Shown here piece by piece: positions 24,344 to 32,913 of a stretch of DNA of 64,000 bases. The notes below the pieces were generated by a model, which was not told the DNA's origin, did no database searches, and saw nothing but the letters and a program-made list of their open reading frames with translations. Numbering within the stretch: position 1 is the stretch's first letter; the number at the start of each line of letters is the position of its first letter. The position numbers and the translations under genes were made by a program. Origin of the DNA: Conchocele bisecta (lineage: Eukaryota; Mollusca; Bivalvia; Lucinida; Thyasiridae); assembly GCA_029237695.1 (NCBI GenBank), contig CM055266.1, forward strand, positions 120,704,569 to 120,768,568, given 5' to 3'.

Positions 24344-24778
24344 TCAAAGCATTTTGTATGAAATTACACCGACTAACGCTATCCCACCAACAATAAACAC
24401 AATTTCTCTATCCTTTTGACTCTGTGAGGGTGTATAATAATCACTCAGTACCGGTTCCTCCCCAAATGACTGTAATTGTTGCGCACCTGTCACCAGTGCT
24501 GTAACAGCATTATACTCCCTAATAGCTTCATCTACATCCTCAAAAGTCTTAGCAGTGTGGTTCTGCTTTCTAATTTCACTATTAATCCAGTCTAATCTCT
24601 CTGTTCTTTTTTCTGCCCACTGTGCCTGTGCCTTTTGTAATTGCTCTACAGCATTATCATGCCTTTTGCGTTCTTCAATCGCAGAATTATTCCCCAATGA
24701 ACTGAATAAGAAATTACTCCCTGTAAACGCCAATGCGTTAACCAAAGCACCGCCAACCATCATAGCTATTCCAGACAT
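24344..24778 (-). CDS. Polinton small membrane protein (144 aa), unknown function
   Basis: I do not recognise a named family. The 144-residue protein has a short hydrophobic N-terminus with small residues (MMVGGALVNALAF, residues 6-18). A charged, probably helical middle follows (RKRHDNAVEQLQKAQAQWA, about 37-55). The C-terminus has a single hydrophobic segment (IVFIVGGIALVGVISY, about 126-141). The pattern is that of a small bitopic or hairpin-anchored virion or membrane protein. It starts at an ATG preceded by AAACAAAA, six bases after the stop of the upstream minus-strand gene. It is intact and lies at the left end of a minus-strand gene cluster that includes the capsid protein, so a structural role is possible; that is inference. 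Confidence 0.6.
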   Translation of the reverse strand: MSGIAMMVGGALVNALAFTGSNFLFSSLGNNSAIEERKRHDNAVEQLQKAQAQWAEKRTERLDWINSEIRKQNHTAKTFEDVDEAIREYNAVTALVTGAQQLQSFGEEPVLSDYYTPSQSQKDREIVFIVGGIALVGVISYKML

Positions 24779-24784
24779 TTTTGT

Positions 24785-25039
24785 TTATATAATAATTTTA
24801 TTACTTAAAAATATTATCAGGAATTATACCTTGTTTAACAAGCATATCTCTCGTAGCAATAGCAAGTCCAGTATCCAACATTAACATAGCCATATTATAA
24901 CCATCAAGTTGCAGTTTTGGCACCGCCTGTCTTATAATTTTATTCATTATCTGCGCATATCCGATTTCAGCGCCGTTATTACAGCAGCATGATATGCAAG
25001 ATTTCCTATTATCTTTCCATCTGTATTAATTGCCGTCAT
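24785..25039 (-). pseudogene. Polinton small conserved ORF (~84 aa), one frameshift
   Basis: This is too short and broken for simple ORF calling. An ATG at 25,039 opens MTAINTDGKIIGNLAYHAAV. The frame then shifts near 24,985 and continues as IGYAQIMNKIIRQAVPKLQ and NMAMLMLDTGLAIA, ending at the TAA at 24,785-24,787. The hydrophobic and amphipathic content and its position between two membrane-type genes suggest a small structural protein. Neighbours are 6 bp downstream (24,778) and 49 bp upstream (25,089). The function is unknown. The single shift could be decay or an assembly error. Confidence 0.5.
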
Positions 25040-25088
25040 CTTTTTTTATTTTACTTAATAATAAATTTAATTTAATTTAATTAATTGT

Positions 25089-25448
25089 TTACTCCATAAG
25101 ATGAGGATTGTGTTTTACACTAGGCATTTCAGGTTCTTTTGTTTCAATTTTATTTCGATTTAACAATTTATAACCAAACACAAACCCACCAACTAAACTC
25201 ACTGCCACTACAAAATATATTATATTCGAGGTTTTATAGACTTTCACTATAACTGGTTCTTCAGGTTGTATATCTACTTTTTTCTTATGTACCATATGTA
25301 ATAGACTTTCTTGTTTGGCTTTTCTAGCAGCAGCACCCTTTTTACCAGCTTCAACCCTCTTTGGATTCTTTGCTGTTACTTGTTTAATCTCCTCTTTTCG
25401 TTCTGGAATTTCTTCATCAGGAATCTGTTGTGTGTTCTCCGTTTCCAT
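25089..25448 (-). CDS. Polinton basic single-pass membrane protein (119 aa)
   Basis: An acidic N-terminus (DEEIPERKEEIK) is followed by a strongly basic, alanine-rich segment, KNPKRVEAGKKGAAARKAKQ (about residues 28-47). Next comes one clear transmembrane helix (IIYFVVAVSLVGGFVFGY, about 76-93) and a polar tail. NPKRVxAGKK segments of this type recur in small Polinton proteins. A basic stretch beside a membrane anchor would suit nucleic-acid or capsid-lumen contact, but this is inference. The ATG overlaps the end of the upstream gene (25,417) by 32 nt in another frame, typical of the compact layout. The gene is intact. Confidence 0.65.
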   Translation of the reverse strand: METENTQQIPDEEIPERKEEIKQVTAKNPKRVEAGKKGAAARKAKQESLLHMVHKKKVDIQPEEPVIVKVYKTSNIIYFVVAVSLVGGFVFGYKLLNRNKIETKEPEMPSVKHNPHLME

Positions 25449-25932
25449 TATTTTTATTTATATCATTTATATTTTTAAATTGACAATATTTAAATGTTGT
25501 TATTGCTGCAGTAATAGGTGCCAGAAATGCTCCAAACCTAAAATACAACTCACAACAAGTACTAGTCAATGCATGGTCAACAAATGGATCTCCTTCTAAA
25601 TCAGCTACGAGTTTATCATGATTTCCTGCTGGTATAGGCAAGATATTACCTACAGCTAGAGCAAACATATTCAAAATAGTATTACCAAGAGTTTTCGTCA
25701 TTGAAGCACCCAATCTACTTTCATATCTGTTATACAATTTTAATATTTGTTCATTTGACAACTCTTCTAGTTGTGAAATAGTTATATCTTTACCCAAATA
25801 TTGAACAGATTTCCCACCTGAAATAATCGAAGATAACCGTTGTTTTAAGTGATCATTATTTACTTCACCTACAACACTATCATTGGATACTTTATCATCA
25901 CTTAGTTGTTCTATAAGTTCCTCACAATTCAT
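25417..25932 (-). CDS. Polinton conserved protein of unknown function (171 aa)
   Basis: I recognise this as a recurrent Polinton protein but know no function. Useful landmarks are YLGKDITISQLEELSNEQI (mid-protein) and NRYESRLGASMTKTLG. The C-terminal third contains LEGDPFVDHALTSTCCEL and YFRFGAFLAPITAAITTFK. The start at 25,932 is preferred because AAAATAAAAATG precedes it, the same leader seen before the other genes. The frame is also open to an ATG at 26,028, which would add a hydrophobic leader (MFEILIFIQLLIIIF) with no such context. It overlaps the next gene (25,448) by 32 nt. Cysteine pairs (TCCEL) and the hydrophobic C-terminus may mean membrane or capsid association. Confidence 0.7.
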   Translation of the reverse strand: MNCEELIEQLSDDKVSNDSVVGEVNNDHLKQRLSSIISGGKSVQYLGKDITISQLEELSNEQILKLYNRYESRLGASMTKTLGNTILNMFALAVGNILPIPAGNHDKLVADLEGDPFVDHALTSTCCELYFRFGAFLAPITAAITTFKYCQFKNINDINKNNGNGEHTTDS

Positions 25933-26228
25933 TTTTATTTTGCATAATATATATTTTAATATAAAATAAACCCAACCCGATCCAAATATAATAATCAATA
26001 ATTGTATGAATATCAATATCTCAAACATTTCATATATTCATACAATTGTTTAAGTTAAATTTGCTTAGAACAACTCAACATTGTTAAGCAATACATATTT
26101 GCTGAACAATTCTTAACATTGTTATCTATGAATTGCTTAGCCAAATCAAGTTTAAATCAAGTTAAAATCAAGTTAAAACCCAGTAAAATAAGTAAAATAA
26201 AAAATATTAAGTGATACTATAACTTATA
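25933..26228. other. Polinton non-coding spacer with short direct and inverted repeats
   Basis: In an otherwise packed element this spacer stands out. It contains CAACATTGTTAAGCAA and TTCTTAACATTGTTA phrases in repeated and inverted form (26,070-26,140). It also has three tandem versions of AATCAAGTTAAA (26,145-26,180). No protein-coding signal is seen. It could be a regulatory or replication region, or the scar of a lost gene between the ATPase and the 171-residue gene. Confidence 0.5.
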
Positions 26229-26887
26229 CTACAACTTATAACCAGTAGGTTGATCAGTTCTAATAAGCAACTTAGAATGTTTTGTTTTCGATAACTCTTT
26301 TCTTATTTTGTTTCTTTCCTCTAGTGTCGAAATAACATCATTTTCTCTCAAACAGTCCTCAAAACTATCTCTGTCTTTCGTATAAAACATACACAGCCAT
26401 TTTGTCTGTTCTCTTAAGTCTTTTAATACTGAATTATATCTCTGTGATATAACCCAAACACTTTGCTCTGCATGTCGTCCAGAGAATGCGAGCTGTGACA
26501 ACATATCCTTTTTCTTTGTTAATTGCTTTGTAGCTGAACAGTCATCAATGATATATAATGTTGGGCTTCCAGCATATTTATTAAAAAATAATCTTAACAG
26601 ATCTTGCAGCTTCTCTTCGCCATTATTACCAACTGGATTAACAATCGTTATTTTTTTATCGATTGGTCGGCGTACATCCCTTATCCAACTTCTGTTTTTA
26701 TAAGCCTTGTCCTAGTTGGACAAAGTATAATTATATTATCGAAAAAACCTTTATAACCTCCTTGTTGTTGTGAAAGCTCTAATAAGCCTAAAACAAATTC
26801 TGTTTTCCCACATCCTGTTTGACCACAAACAATTGCACTATGTGCATACTTTGGTAAATCAATATAACACCGATACAAATCTTCCAT
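26229..26887 (-). pseudogene. Packaging ATPase (FtsK/HerA, A32-like), one frameshift
   Basis: Polintons and related viruses use this P-loop ATPase to pump DNA into the capsid. The N-terminal piece (26,681-26,887) has the Walker A motif GQTGCGKTEF at about residues 22-31, after the typical lead-in KYAHSAIVC, and then FFDNIIILCPT. A one-base shift near 26,710 moves the rest into another frame. That frame is open through the Walker B segment, TLYIIDDCSA (about 26,545-26,575), and a sensor-like WVISQRYNSV block, to TAA at 26,229. The ATG lies inside the end of the capsid gene (29-nt overlap), so the two were probably co-transcribed. All catalytic motifs survive; only the frame is broken. Total length of about 220 codons is normal for the family. 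Confidence 0.87.
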
Positions 26888-28148
26888 TTTCTATATTTAG
26901 TTGGGCATCTTGAATTATAAATAAATATATATTTATTGCACTTGCAGCTTCAGCTTCTTTAGTAATCTGAATTGTAATACCTTCACTCGCATTTTCTAGT
27001 CTCCGTCCATTCCCATGTAAACTATTATCATCTGTTGTTCTTAAGTCAAGCCAGAGTGCATATTGTTTTGTAAGATATTTGCCAATTGTCACACTGGACA
27101 CATTAAATTCTTTACTGACAGCGTTCACTATCGGATCATTAATATCTCCACCGGCAAAGTGTTTGCATATTTCATCCCACATATTATATGCTTTCATCCC
27201 TTGACTGTATAGTTGATTAGGCACACCCTCAATTGTTACTTCAACATTATTTATTTTCGGATTATAGAATTTTTCACTTTTTCTTGAAAAAGGTGTTGAT
27301 TGTTCTTCAAATACCATTAAAATTCCCTTCATGGACCTAGCAGGGGTATTCAAATTTATATTCCATATAGAATCACTTTTATTTTTAGTTATCTTTCGGT
27401 GACGAAGAATTCTATCATACAAAATTGACATTTGTCCCATATATTGATTTTTTACCATTGTTGCTAAATTAGGCTCTGTGACCATATCAAATTCTAAACT
27501 TATATTATTAATTTCATAATTAGCAGCTAAGTCACCTGTGGCTATTATTACCCTCGAATAATCATTAAATGTAAGTTCATATTCGAGCCTATCACCCAAA
27601 CCAGATTGATAATAAGGCATATGGGCTTCAAGAAGTTCAAAATCTAATGGTATATAAAATCGATTACCAAATGTATCTGCGATAGCTTTATCTTCAGCGT
27701 TTCCAGAACTAGCATCTGCTGCTCCAGTTCTTAATTTTGTTATATTTTAACTTGTAGTAGTGTCTATACCTTGATAAACCATATTATTTCGCTCTGGAGG
27801 TGTTTTCCATAGGTCACGATAGATGTAATACACATCTGAATCATCGATTGATAAAATTTCATTACCAGATATTTTAATAGTTGTTTTCTTGACGATTGCA
27901 CGACCAAGATTTTGAACCACTCGGCGATTGTCATCAGTGGAGGTTAATGCAATTGTAAAAGCTAAACGAACTGTTCCAGGTACGATTAAATCATTTGGAC
28001 CTAAATTTGGGAATCTCACTAAAAGCTGTTGGTTTTGATCAATTGTAGATGGATTATTTGTTATTGTAACTGATTGTCTAATTCCTTTTACACCGAGAGG
28101 CTCTCTTAAATGTCTGTAGGGATTAAGTTTTCTTCCGTATGTTGTCAT
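26859..28148 (-). pseudogene. Major capsid protein (double jelly-roll), one in-frame stop
   Basis: One frame of 430 codons, interrupted only by TAA at 27,747-27,749. The N-terminal part (27,750-28,148) carries NPYRHLREPLGVKGIRQSV, LLVRFPNLGPNDLIVPGT and VYYIYRDLWKT. The part after the stop carries DKAIADTFGNRFYIPLDFE, QSGLGDRLEYELTFNDY and, near the end, YALWLDLRTTDDN. These blocks match my memory of Polinton major capsid proteins, which share the double-jelly-roll fold of adenovirus-type and PRD1-type viruses. Both halves look fully conserved, so the nonsense codon is recent or an error. It is transcribed divergently from the + strand gene at 28,206 across a 57-bp AT-rich gap and overlaps the ATPase gene downstream. 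Confidence 0.87.
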
Positions 28149-28205
28149 TATTCTTTTTAATTTTATTTATAAATTACATACAAAATTTAAAATAAATAAT
28201 AAATA
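28149..28205. promoter_or_regulatory. Divergent AT-rich intergenic promoter region (capsid / coiled-coil gene)
   Basis: 57 bp separate the ATG of the capsid gene from the ATG of the + strand gene. The sequence is nearly all A/T with AATAAATAATAAATAATGG at the right edge. Promoter function is inferred from divergent layout only. Confidence 0.45.
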
Positions 28206-29444
28206 ATGGCTGAAGGTGGAGAAGGAGATTTTATGCATTATGATAATGAGACGTATGACCCTGATGGTGATGAAGAAACACAACTGATACCCCCCGATGT
28301 TCCAATGACATTACAAACGGAAAAAGTAACTCCAGAGAATGATCGTCCTCTACCAGTAAAAACTTTAGAGCTTTTTAAAACTCTATTCCAAAAGGAGTTT
28401 AACGTAACAGATCAGGAGTTTCAGTTACTAATTCCAGACCTACACACAGAAAACAAAACACTGTTCTGGAAGGATCACCGCATTAGTAAAAATGGGGACC
28501 CTAATAAATTAATAAGAACTTTTAAGGGCAAAGGAACAGCTGAATTAAAACGGTTATTGAACCTACAAGAGGTCCACTTTGCTCCAGAAGCTGTTAATAA
28601 TATCAACTATAGAAAACGAATTGCCAGATCTTGAAAACATAGAAATGTCTGAATTACCAAGTAAAGTTGATGAAACAGAAACACATGTAAAAGAACTCAT
28701 TGATACACTATCAAAAGAAACATCAACTACAATTACACATGATTTTGAAACTTTGCCATTAAGAGAACTTAAAGCCTTAAACAAAGCACTGCAACAATCA
28801 AGAGGCTCACTAACCAACAACCTTGCCAAGTTAAATGAATTGGATAAAAATAAAGATGCTGCAGTGTTAAAGCTGGCAGCTGTAACTACATTTGATTCAG
28901 ACAGTCCAGATGCAGACCGTGTCGAAAAAGAAATTGCTGCTATTGTATCTGAGCGTGAAGCACGTCTTGAGGCGATTTCAGTTGATAGAGAAAATTTAAG
29001 AACTCAAGTATCCAGAATAAAAGAGACCCTTGATAGAATATTACACAAAGATACTACTTTAAGAGAAAGACTCAAAACCCTCTTCAAAGAACAGGGGGTA
29101 ACTATTGTTTCTGTTTTGACAGCTATAGGGTTTATAATCTCTACTTTAATTTTAAGTATTACTGGAGGTGCAAGTGGTGGTGCAGCCGCTCTCAAGCCAC
29201 CAGGAAAAGGTGGAGCTAAAGAATGGATAAAGAAACAATTACAACATCTGAGTTCATTACTGGGTATGCTAGCAGGGAAGGCAGTGGATGCATTACCAGG
29301 GATATCGGTTCTATAGTAGCTTGGGTGTTGAATGCAGCAGGAAAGGCTGTTGGATGGCTAGCCAATAATTTATGGGTTTTGATTATTACAGTTGCTGGGC
29401 TTCTTTATATGGCCGCTAAGGATTATATTTTATCTCGAAAGTAA
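28206..29444 (+). pseudogene. Polinton coiled-coil/membrane protein (~410 aa) in three frames
   Basis: Three overlapping open frames follow one another: 28,206-28,634, 28,579-29,316 and 29,223-29,444. The first is acidic and polar (MAEGGEGDFMHYDNETYDPD) and ends in a globular-looking region. The second is a long coiled coil (LPLRELKALNKALQQ ... ETLDRILHKDTTLRERLKTL). It is followed by a membrane segment, TIVSVLTAIGFIISTLILSI, a Gly/Ala-rich stretch and AKEWIKKQLQHLSSLLGML. The third supplies IGSIVAWVLNAAGKAVGW and LWVLIITVAGLLYMAAK. Similar coiled-coil plus Trp-rich hydrophobic C-termini occur as one protein in other Polintons, so I read this as one gene with shifts near 28,600-28,630 and near 29,302. 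Overlapping separate genes are possible but less likely. The function is unknown; an entry or membrane role is speculative. Confidence 0.65.
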
Positions 29445-29484
29445 AATAATAGTAGTCCTAACCCAACTGCAATACTACCAGTGA

Positions 29485-30650
29485 CTAGTGCAGAGTTTTA
29501 TAATTTTCATGTTTGACTGCTTCTATTTTTTCAGGTATTGTGACTGTGTTAGTTTTAAAAACTGTAGGAGGAACACTCAAAGGTTTAACATCCAAAGGTT
29601 TAACAATACTTTTTTCTGGTGTTTGTACAGGCGGTGGAACTGGTAAACTATTTACATCACCATTAAACCCAACAGTTTGATCACCACTTGCAATTACAAT
29701 TAAATTATTGTAATTTTGAATACTTCCTATCTGCAAATCCATGTTGCTTGGGGCCATATACAAACCAATTCCATATACAAAATCAACTTTTGACCTTGCA
29801 TATTTTAGTACATTTTGATAGTTTGAAATTAACATTGGCTAAATATTGTTTTTGCGCATCAAATGCAGTCCCAGTACCAATAATGGAAGTTCTTGTTTGA
29901 GATTGAGCTCCAAGAATTGACCACACATAAACTCTAATACTATCATTTAATCGTTCAACTCCAGCTTGAGTGAACCCAATTGAATTATCTAGAACAAAAC
30001 TAGTCCAAGCATTAGTAATATCGACGTGATGGGTAAAAGAATCGTGTACATCAAAAAATGGTGATACCCTACCTCCATGGCTCAATCTATAACCCCCTGA
30101 AGGTCTCATAAACATTGTAAAACCGCCAAGATTATGATTCCCATGGTCTATTTTTTGTCTGAAATCCTTATTTGGATTAATACCAAATTCAGTGCATATT
30201 CTATGTAAGCTGAAAGGTCAAAATTATTATCATCCACAAAAATAGCTGTGATCATCTGGTAGAGGAACTTTCATTTGAGCTAAGATTCGAAGTGTTTGAT
30301 ACATAATATGAAATTCATATAAGGATCTCAAAAACGGATCATTTGTAATTGTTAAATGCTGGTTATATGAAACACCGCACCCACAAGTAGCACACCATAT
30401 TGCAAAGTTAAATTGATTCTGATACCACCCCATTTGATTATTCATCCAATTGTTATATGCTTTGTTGTTGTTTGAGACATTACCAGTTATTGAGGGGTTT
30501 GGATACCCTGCTAATGCGTTGGAATATGTAGCTTTGAAACTTTTATCTTTTGTAACATAAACATCAACATTGTAAAACATTGGAACCGTTTTCAAAGCGT
30601 ATATATGGTTGACATTGTAGTTTGCATCTTTTATTAAATTTGAATGCCAT
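29485..30650 (-). pseudogene. Polinton large conserved unknown protein, at least four frameshifts
   Basis: Pieces in order on the minus strand: an ATG at 30,650 (AACAATGGC context) that soon shifts frame near 30,630; 30,230-30,595; a short stretch around 30,120-30,210 (LHRICTEFGINPNKDF); 29,783-30,115; and 29,485-29,835. Landmarks are AYNNWMNNQMGWYQNQFNFA, IWCATCGCGVS, WTSFVLDNSIGFTQAGVERL, TGTAFDAQKQYLANVNF and YARSKVDFVYGIGLYMAPS. The C-terminus is proline-rich (SLPVPPPVQTPEKS). These blocks belong together as one Polinton protein of unknown function, about 370-390 residues here. It is the second most damaged gene of the element. It converges on the coiled-coil gene (40-bp gap) and diverges from the penton-like gene. 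Confidence 0.65.
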
Positions 30651-30697
30651 TGTTGTTTTTTTTTAATATATAAATATATATATATATAAAAAAAAAA
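30651..30697. promoter_or_regulatory. Divergent AT-rich promoter region with (TA)n core
   Basis: 47 bp between divergent start codons: TTTTTTTTTAATATATAAAT, then (TA)n, then a run of A directly before ATG. TATA-like content is obvious but unspecific in AT-rich DNA. Confidence 0.4.
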
Positions 30698-31360
30698 ATG
30701 TATATAACTTTAACTGACATTACAAAACCAATTCCATTACAAGAATATATTAATAATACAGATTCTAAGCGAGAAATTGGTTTGAAAAGTCTTACATACT
30801 GGATTGGTTGGTACAATATTTTGCAGGATGAAACATACGAGTGGTCTACTGTTAGAGCTAGACCAACTGCAGTGACAATTCCCGCTGGATTATATTCATT
30901 TGATAGATTAAGTAATTTATTAAGTAATGCCGCTTTGTCACTTAGTGTAAACAAATCTAATGGGAAATGTACTTTTACAGTTGCAACCGGACACGAGGTA
31001 AATATTTCTGAAAATATACTTAAATTACTAGGTTTTGACATATATCCACACAAGTTGGATAGTGGTACTTATACAAGCGTCAATCCAGTTGCTTTTTGCT
31101 ACCAAATCTGGTATATATCTGAATCAAGTCAGTTTTCATCTCACAATCTATTAGATGGAAATATAAGTAACATTATTTGTACTGTACCCATCAGCAAAAC
31201 TACGTTTGGGGAATCGGATACAATATCATTTCAATATCCGGAATATAGAAAATTACAAAGTGGTATCATAGACGAGTTGGGAATTGAAGTCAGAGACAAT
31301 AGTAATAATTTATTAAATAATCACGGACTGCCAATTTTTATTGTATTTGAAATAAGATAA
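30698..31360 (+). CDS. Minor capsid / penton-like protein (single jelly-roll), intact
   Basis: 220 residues, uninterrupted. The N-terminal block PLQEYINNTDSKREIGLKSL is followed by the helix-strand element PAGLYSFDRLSNLLS and LKLLGFDI. The C-terminus IIDELGIEVRDNSNNLLNN then GLPIFIVFEIR is a beta-hairpin ending. It resembles the closing strands of penton-type single jelly-roll proteins of Polintons and adenovirus-like viruses. In the virion such proteins sit at the fivefold vertices. The ATG follows a run of A in the divergent promoter. It is 13 bp from the fibre-like gene, so they are probably one transcription unit. No frame damage is seen, in contrast to its neighbours. Assignment rests on length, position and C-terminal pattern. 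Confidence 0.72.
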   Translation: MYITLTDITKPIPLQEYINNTDSKREIGLKSLTYWIGWYNILQDETYEWSTVRARPTAVTIPAGLYSFDRLSNLLSNAALSLSVNKSNGKCTFTVATGHEVNISENILKLLGFDIYPHKLDSGTYTSVNPVAFCYQIWYISESSQFSSHNLLDGNISNIICTVPISKTTFGESDTISFQYPEYRKLQSGIIDELGIEVRDNSNNLLNNHGLPIFIVFEIR

Positions 31361-31373
31361 ACAATAAAGTAAA

Positions 31374-31919
31374 ATGTCTATATATGGAGATACAAACTAT
31401 CACGCAACGAAATCATATAGTGATACAGGCGATGAGTTGATTAAAAAGAAAATGAATGAGTTTGCTACTCTTGTAAAAGATAAAATGTATGTCCCAAACC
31501 TAAAACAAACAATACATGACCTTAAGCAAGGTAAACCTATAATAACTGTATGTGCAGAAGAATCTGGGCCATTACGTGATGGCTCTTATGAATTTGCATT
31601 TGGAAATGGTGTTTCTGGTTCAGCGCATGAAAACTGTGGTTATACTATGATGTGCAGTGGAAGGGTTTTACGAATGGGTTTATGCAGTGTCACAAGAGAT
31701 GGATTTGCAACCGATGAAGTTAAAATTGGGATTAGTATTAATAGCACTCCAAATGTGAATGGAACTTTAACAAAATATAAAGGGCAACGTTCAGCATATA
31801 CAATATTTCAAACTCCAATCGAGCTTGCTTCTGGAAGTGTATTAAATTTTGTTTCACTTACAACATATAGTAGAGCTTCCATTTCAATTGTAAATGTATT
31901 GATTGAATTAGATATTTAA
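31374..31919 (+). CDS. Candidate vertex/fibre-like protein (181 aa), intact
   Basis: The first ~55 residues are charged and helical (YSDTGDELIKKKMNEFATLV). The rest is strand-rich: PIITVCAEESGPLRDGSYEF, AFGNGVSGS, GYTMMCSGRVLRMGLCS, FQTPIELASGSVLNFVSL and the last strand, ISIVNVLIELDI. A short helical or shaft-like N-terminus followed by a compact beta domain of about 120 residues is the layout of trimeric fibre heads and phage receptor-binding domains. It lies directly after the penton-like gene, 13 bp away with GTAAAATG at the start. I recall similar proteins in other Polintons but no experimental function; a spike role is inference. The frame is intact. Confidence 0.6.
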   Translation: MSIYGDTNYHATKSYSDTGDELIKKKMNEFATLVKDKMYVPNLKQTIHDLKQGKPIITVCAEESGPLRDGSYEFAFGNGVSGSAHENCGYTMMCSGRVLRMGLCSVTRDGFATDEVKIGISINSTPNVNGTLTKYKGQRSAYTIFQTPIELASGSVLNFVSLTTYSRASISIVNVLIELDI

Positions 31920-31944
31920 ATTTTAAAAATTATAAAAAAATAAA

Positions 31945-32529
31945 ATGAGTAATAAACTGTATCCACCGCTACCAGTTGAGGAGAATAGAACAGAACATTA
32001 TAGGCTTAGTGAAATAAGTGCTTTAAAACATAAGCTAGAAAATGAGGTTGAGACAAGGAAAGCAATACGAAATAAATATAAAAGAGCTTTGAACATATTA
32101 AATGGTGTTCAGTCTGGATTAACTACTGTTGGTCTGGTAATGGGTGGGACGAGTGTCGGGCTATTATTAACTGTTGTAGGAGTGCCCGTTTCCTTGGGCC
32201 TTGGTATTGCGGGTAGTATATGTGGTGCATTTGCATTAACAAGCAAATTTGTTAATACTAAACTACTGAAAAAGGCTGAAAAACATGATGAAATATGTAT
32301 AATTGCAATGGCAAAACTTAATTCTATTGCAAATAAAGTTTCCACTGCATTACAAGATGGTAATGTATCTGATGAAGAATTTAAATTGATCATGGGAGAG
32401 ATGGATAAATATGAACAAATGAAAGCAGATGTTAGAAAACCTATAAAGTTTGAGATTTCTGTTGAAGAAAAAAAAATACTACGAGAGCAAATCAAAACAG
32501 ACATGTTAAAAAATATAAATGGGCACTAA
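31945..32529 (+). CDS. Polinton coiled-coil protein with glycine-rich hydrophobic hairpin (194 aa)
   Basis: The N-terminus MSNKLYPPLPVEEN is followed by a charged helix (EISALKHKLENEVETRKAIR). Then come two adjacent hydrophobic, glycine-rich segments (LTTVGLVMGGTSVGLLLTV and GLGIAGSICGAFALTSKF, about residues 57-97). A helical C-terminal half follows with LNSIANKVSTALQDGNVSDE, a pattern like an EF-hand-free helix pair. The family is recurrent in Polintons with the same order of parts, but its function is unknown to me. Two back-to-back glycine-rich membrane segments between helices would suit a membrane-penetrating or pore-like virion protein; this is a guess. The ATG follows AAAAAAATAAA. It is intact and 25 bp after the fibre-like gene. 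Confidence 0.65.
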   Translation: MSNKLYPPLPVEENRTEHYRLSEISALKHKLENEVETRKAIRNKYKRALNILNGVQSGLTTVGLVMGGTSVGLLLTVVGVPVSLGLGIAGSICGAFALTSKFVNTKLLKKAEKHDEICIIAMAKLNSIANKVSTALQDGNVSDEEFKLIMGEMDKYEQMKADVRKPIKFEISVEEKKILREQIKTDMLKNINGH

Positions 32530-32586
32530 ATTTTGACTTTCATTTGAGTGCGGTCGGGTAAAAAAAAAATAGGGTTTAAAAGTTTT

Positions 32587-32913
32587 TCAATAGACAAAAT
32601 CAAAAGTATGATACTTATTGTTCGTATTGTTTTTACTTGGCTTCAACCCTAATGGTCTTACATAGTATGGCAACTCCTTATTTTTAGATTTAGCTTGTTC
32701 AATTTTAGATTTGAGAAAGAGTGGTGCCCATGCTTTAGTGTCATCATTTAATGTTAAAATCATAGCTTCACCATGAATAGTAAATCCACACATCTGTAAT
32801 CTGTAATAGTATAGATTTCATTCTGTTTAAATCTGCCCATGTTTAATTGTATTATATTCATTTTGTTCCTTGTGCCTTTCTTCAAACTTGGCTAGTGTGA
32901 TTTGTTGATTCAT
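32587..32913 (-). pseudogene. Small OB-fold-like Polinton protein, about two frameshifts
   Basis: An ATG at 32,913 opens MNQQITLAKFEERHKEQN. The frame shifts near 32,840 to one reading GRFKQNEIYTIT, and again near 32,797 to the open frame 32,587-32,793 with CGFTIHGEAMILTLNDDTKA, PYYVRPLGLK and a terminal YHTFDFVY. The order is a turn, YxI strand, GxxxxxxLNDD strand, proline-rich loop and a closing aromatic strand. It resembles the small putative single-stranded-DNA-binding OB-type proteins of Polintons and related transposons. It converges on the 194-residue gene (57 bp) and diverges from the integrase (46 bp). A replication role is plausible but inferred. Confidence 0.5.

Noticed and set aside
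25933..26028. N-terminal extension of the 171-residue Polinton protein (start at 26,028)
   Set aside because: The frame is open, but the extension is a hydrophobic AT-driven stretch without the A-rich leader, whereas the ATG at 25,932 has it. Not excluded.
30634..31053. 139-codon minus-strand frame opposite the penton-like gene
   Set aside because: It is antisense to a well-supported gene and ends in low-complexity (TA)n translation.
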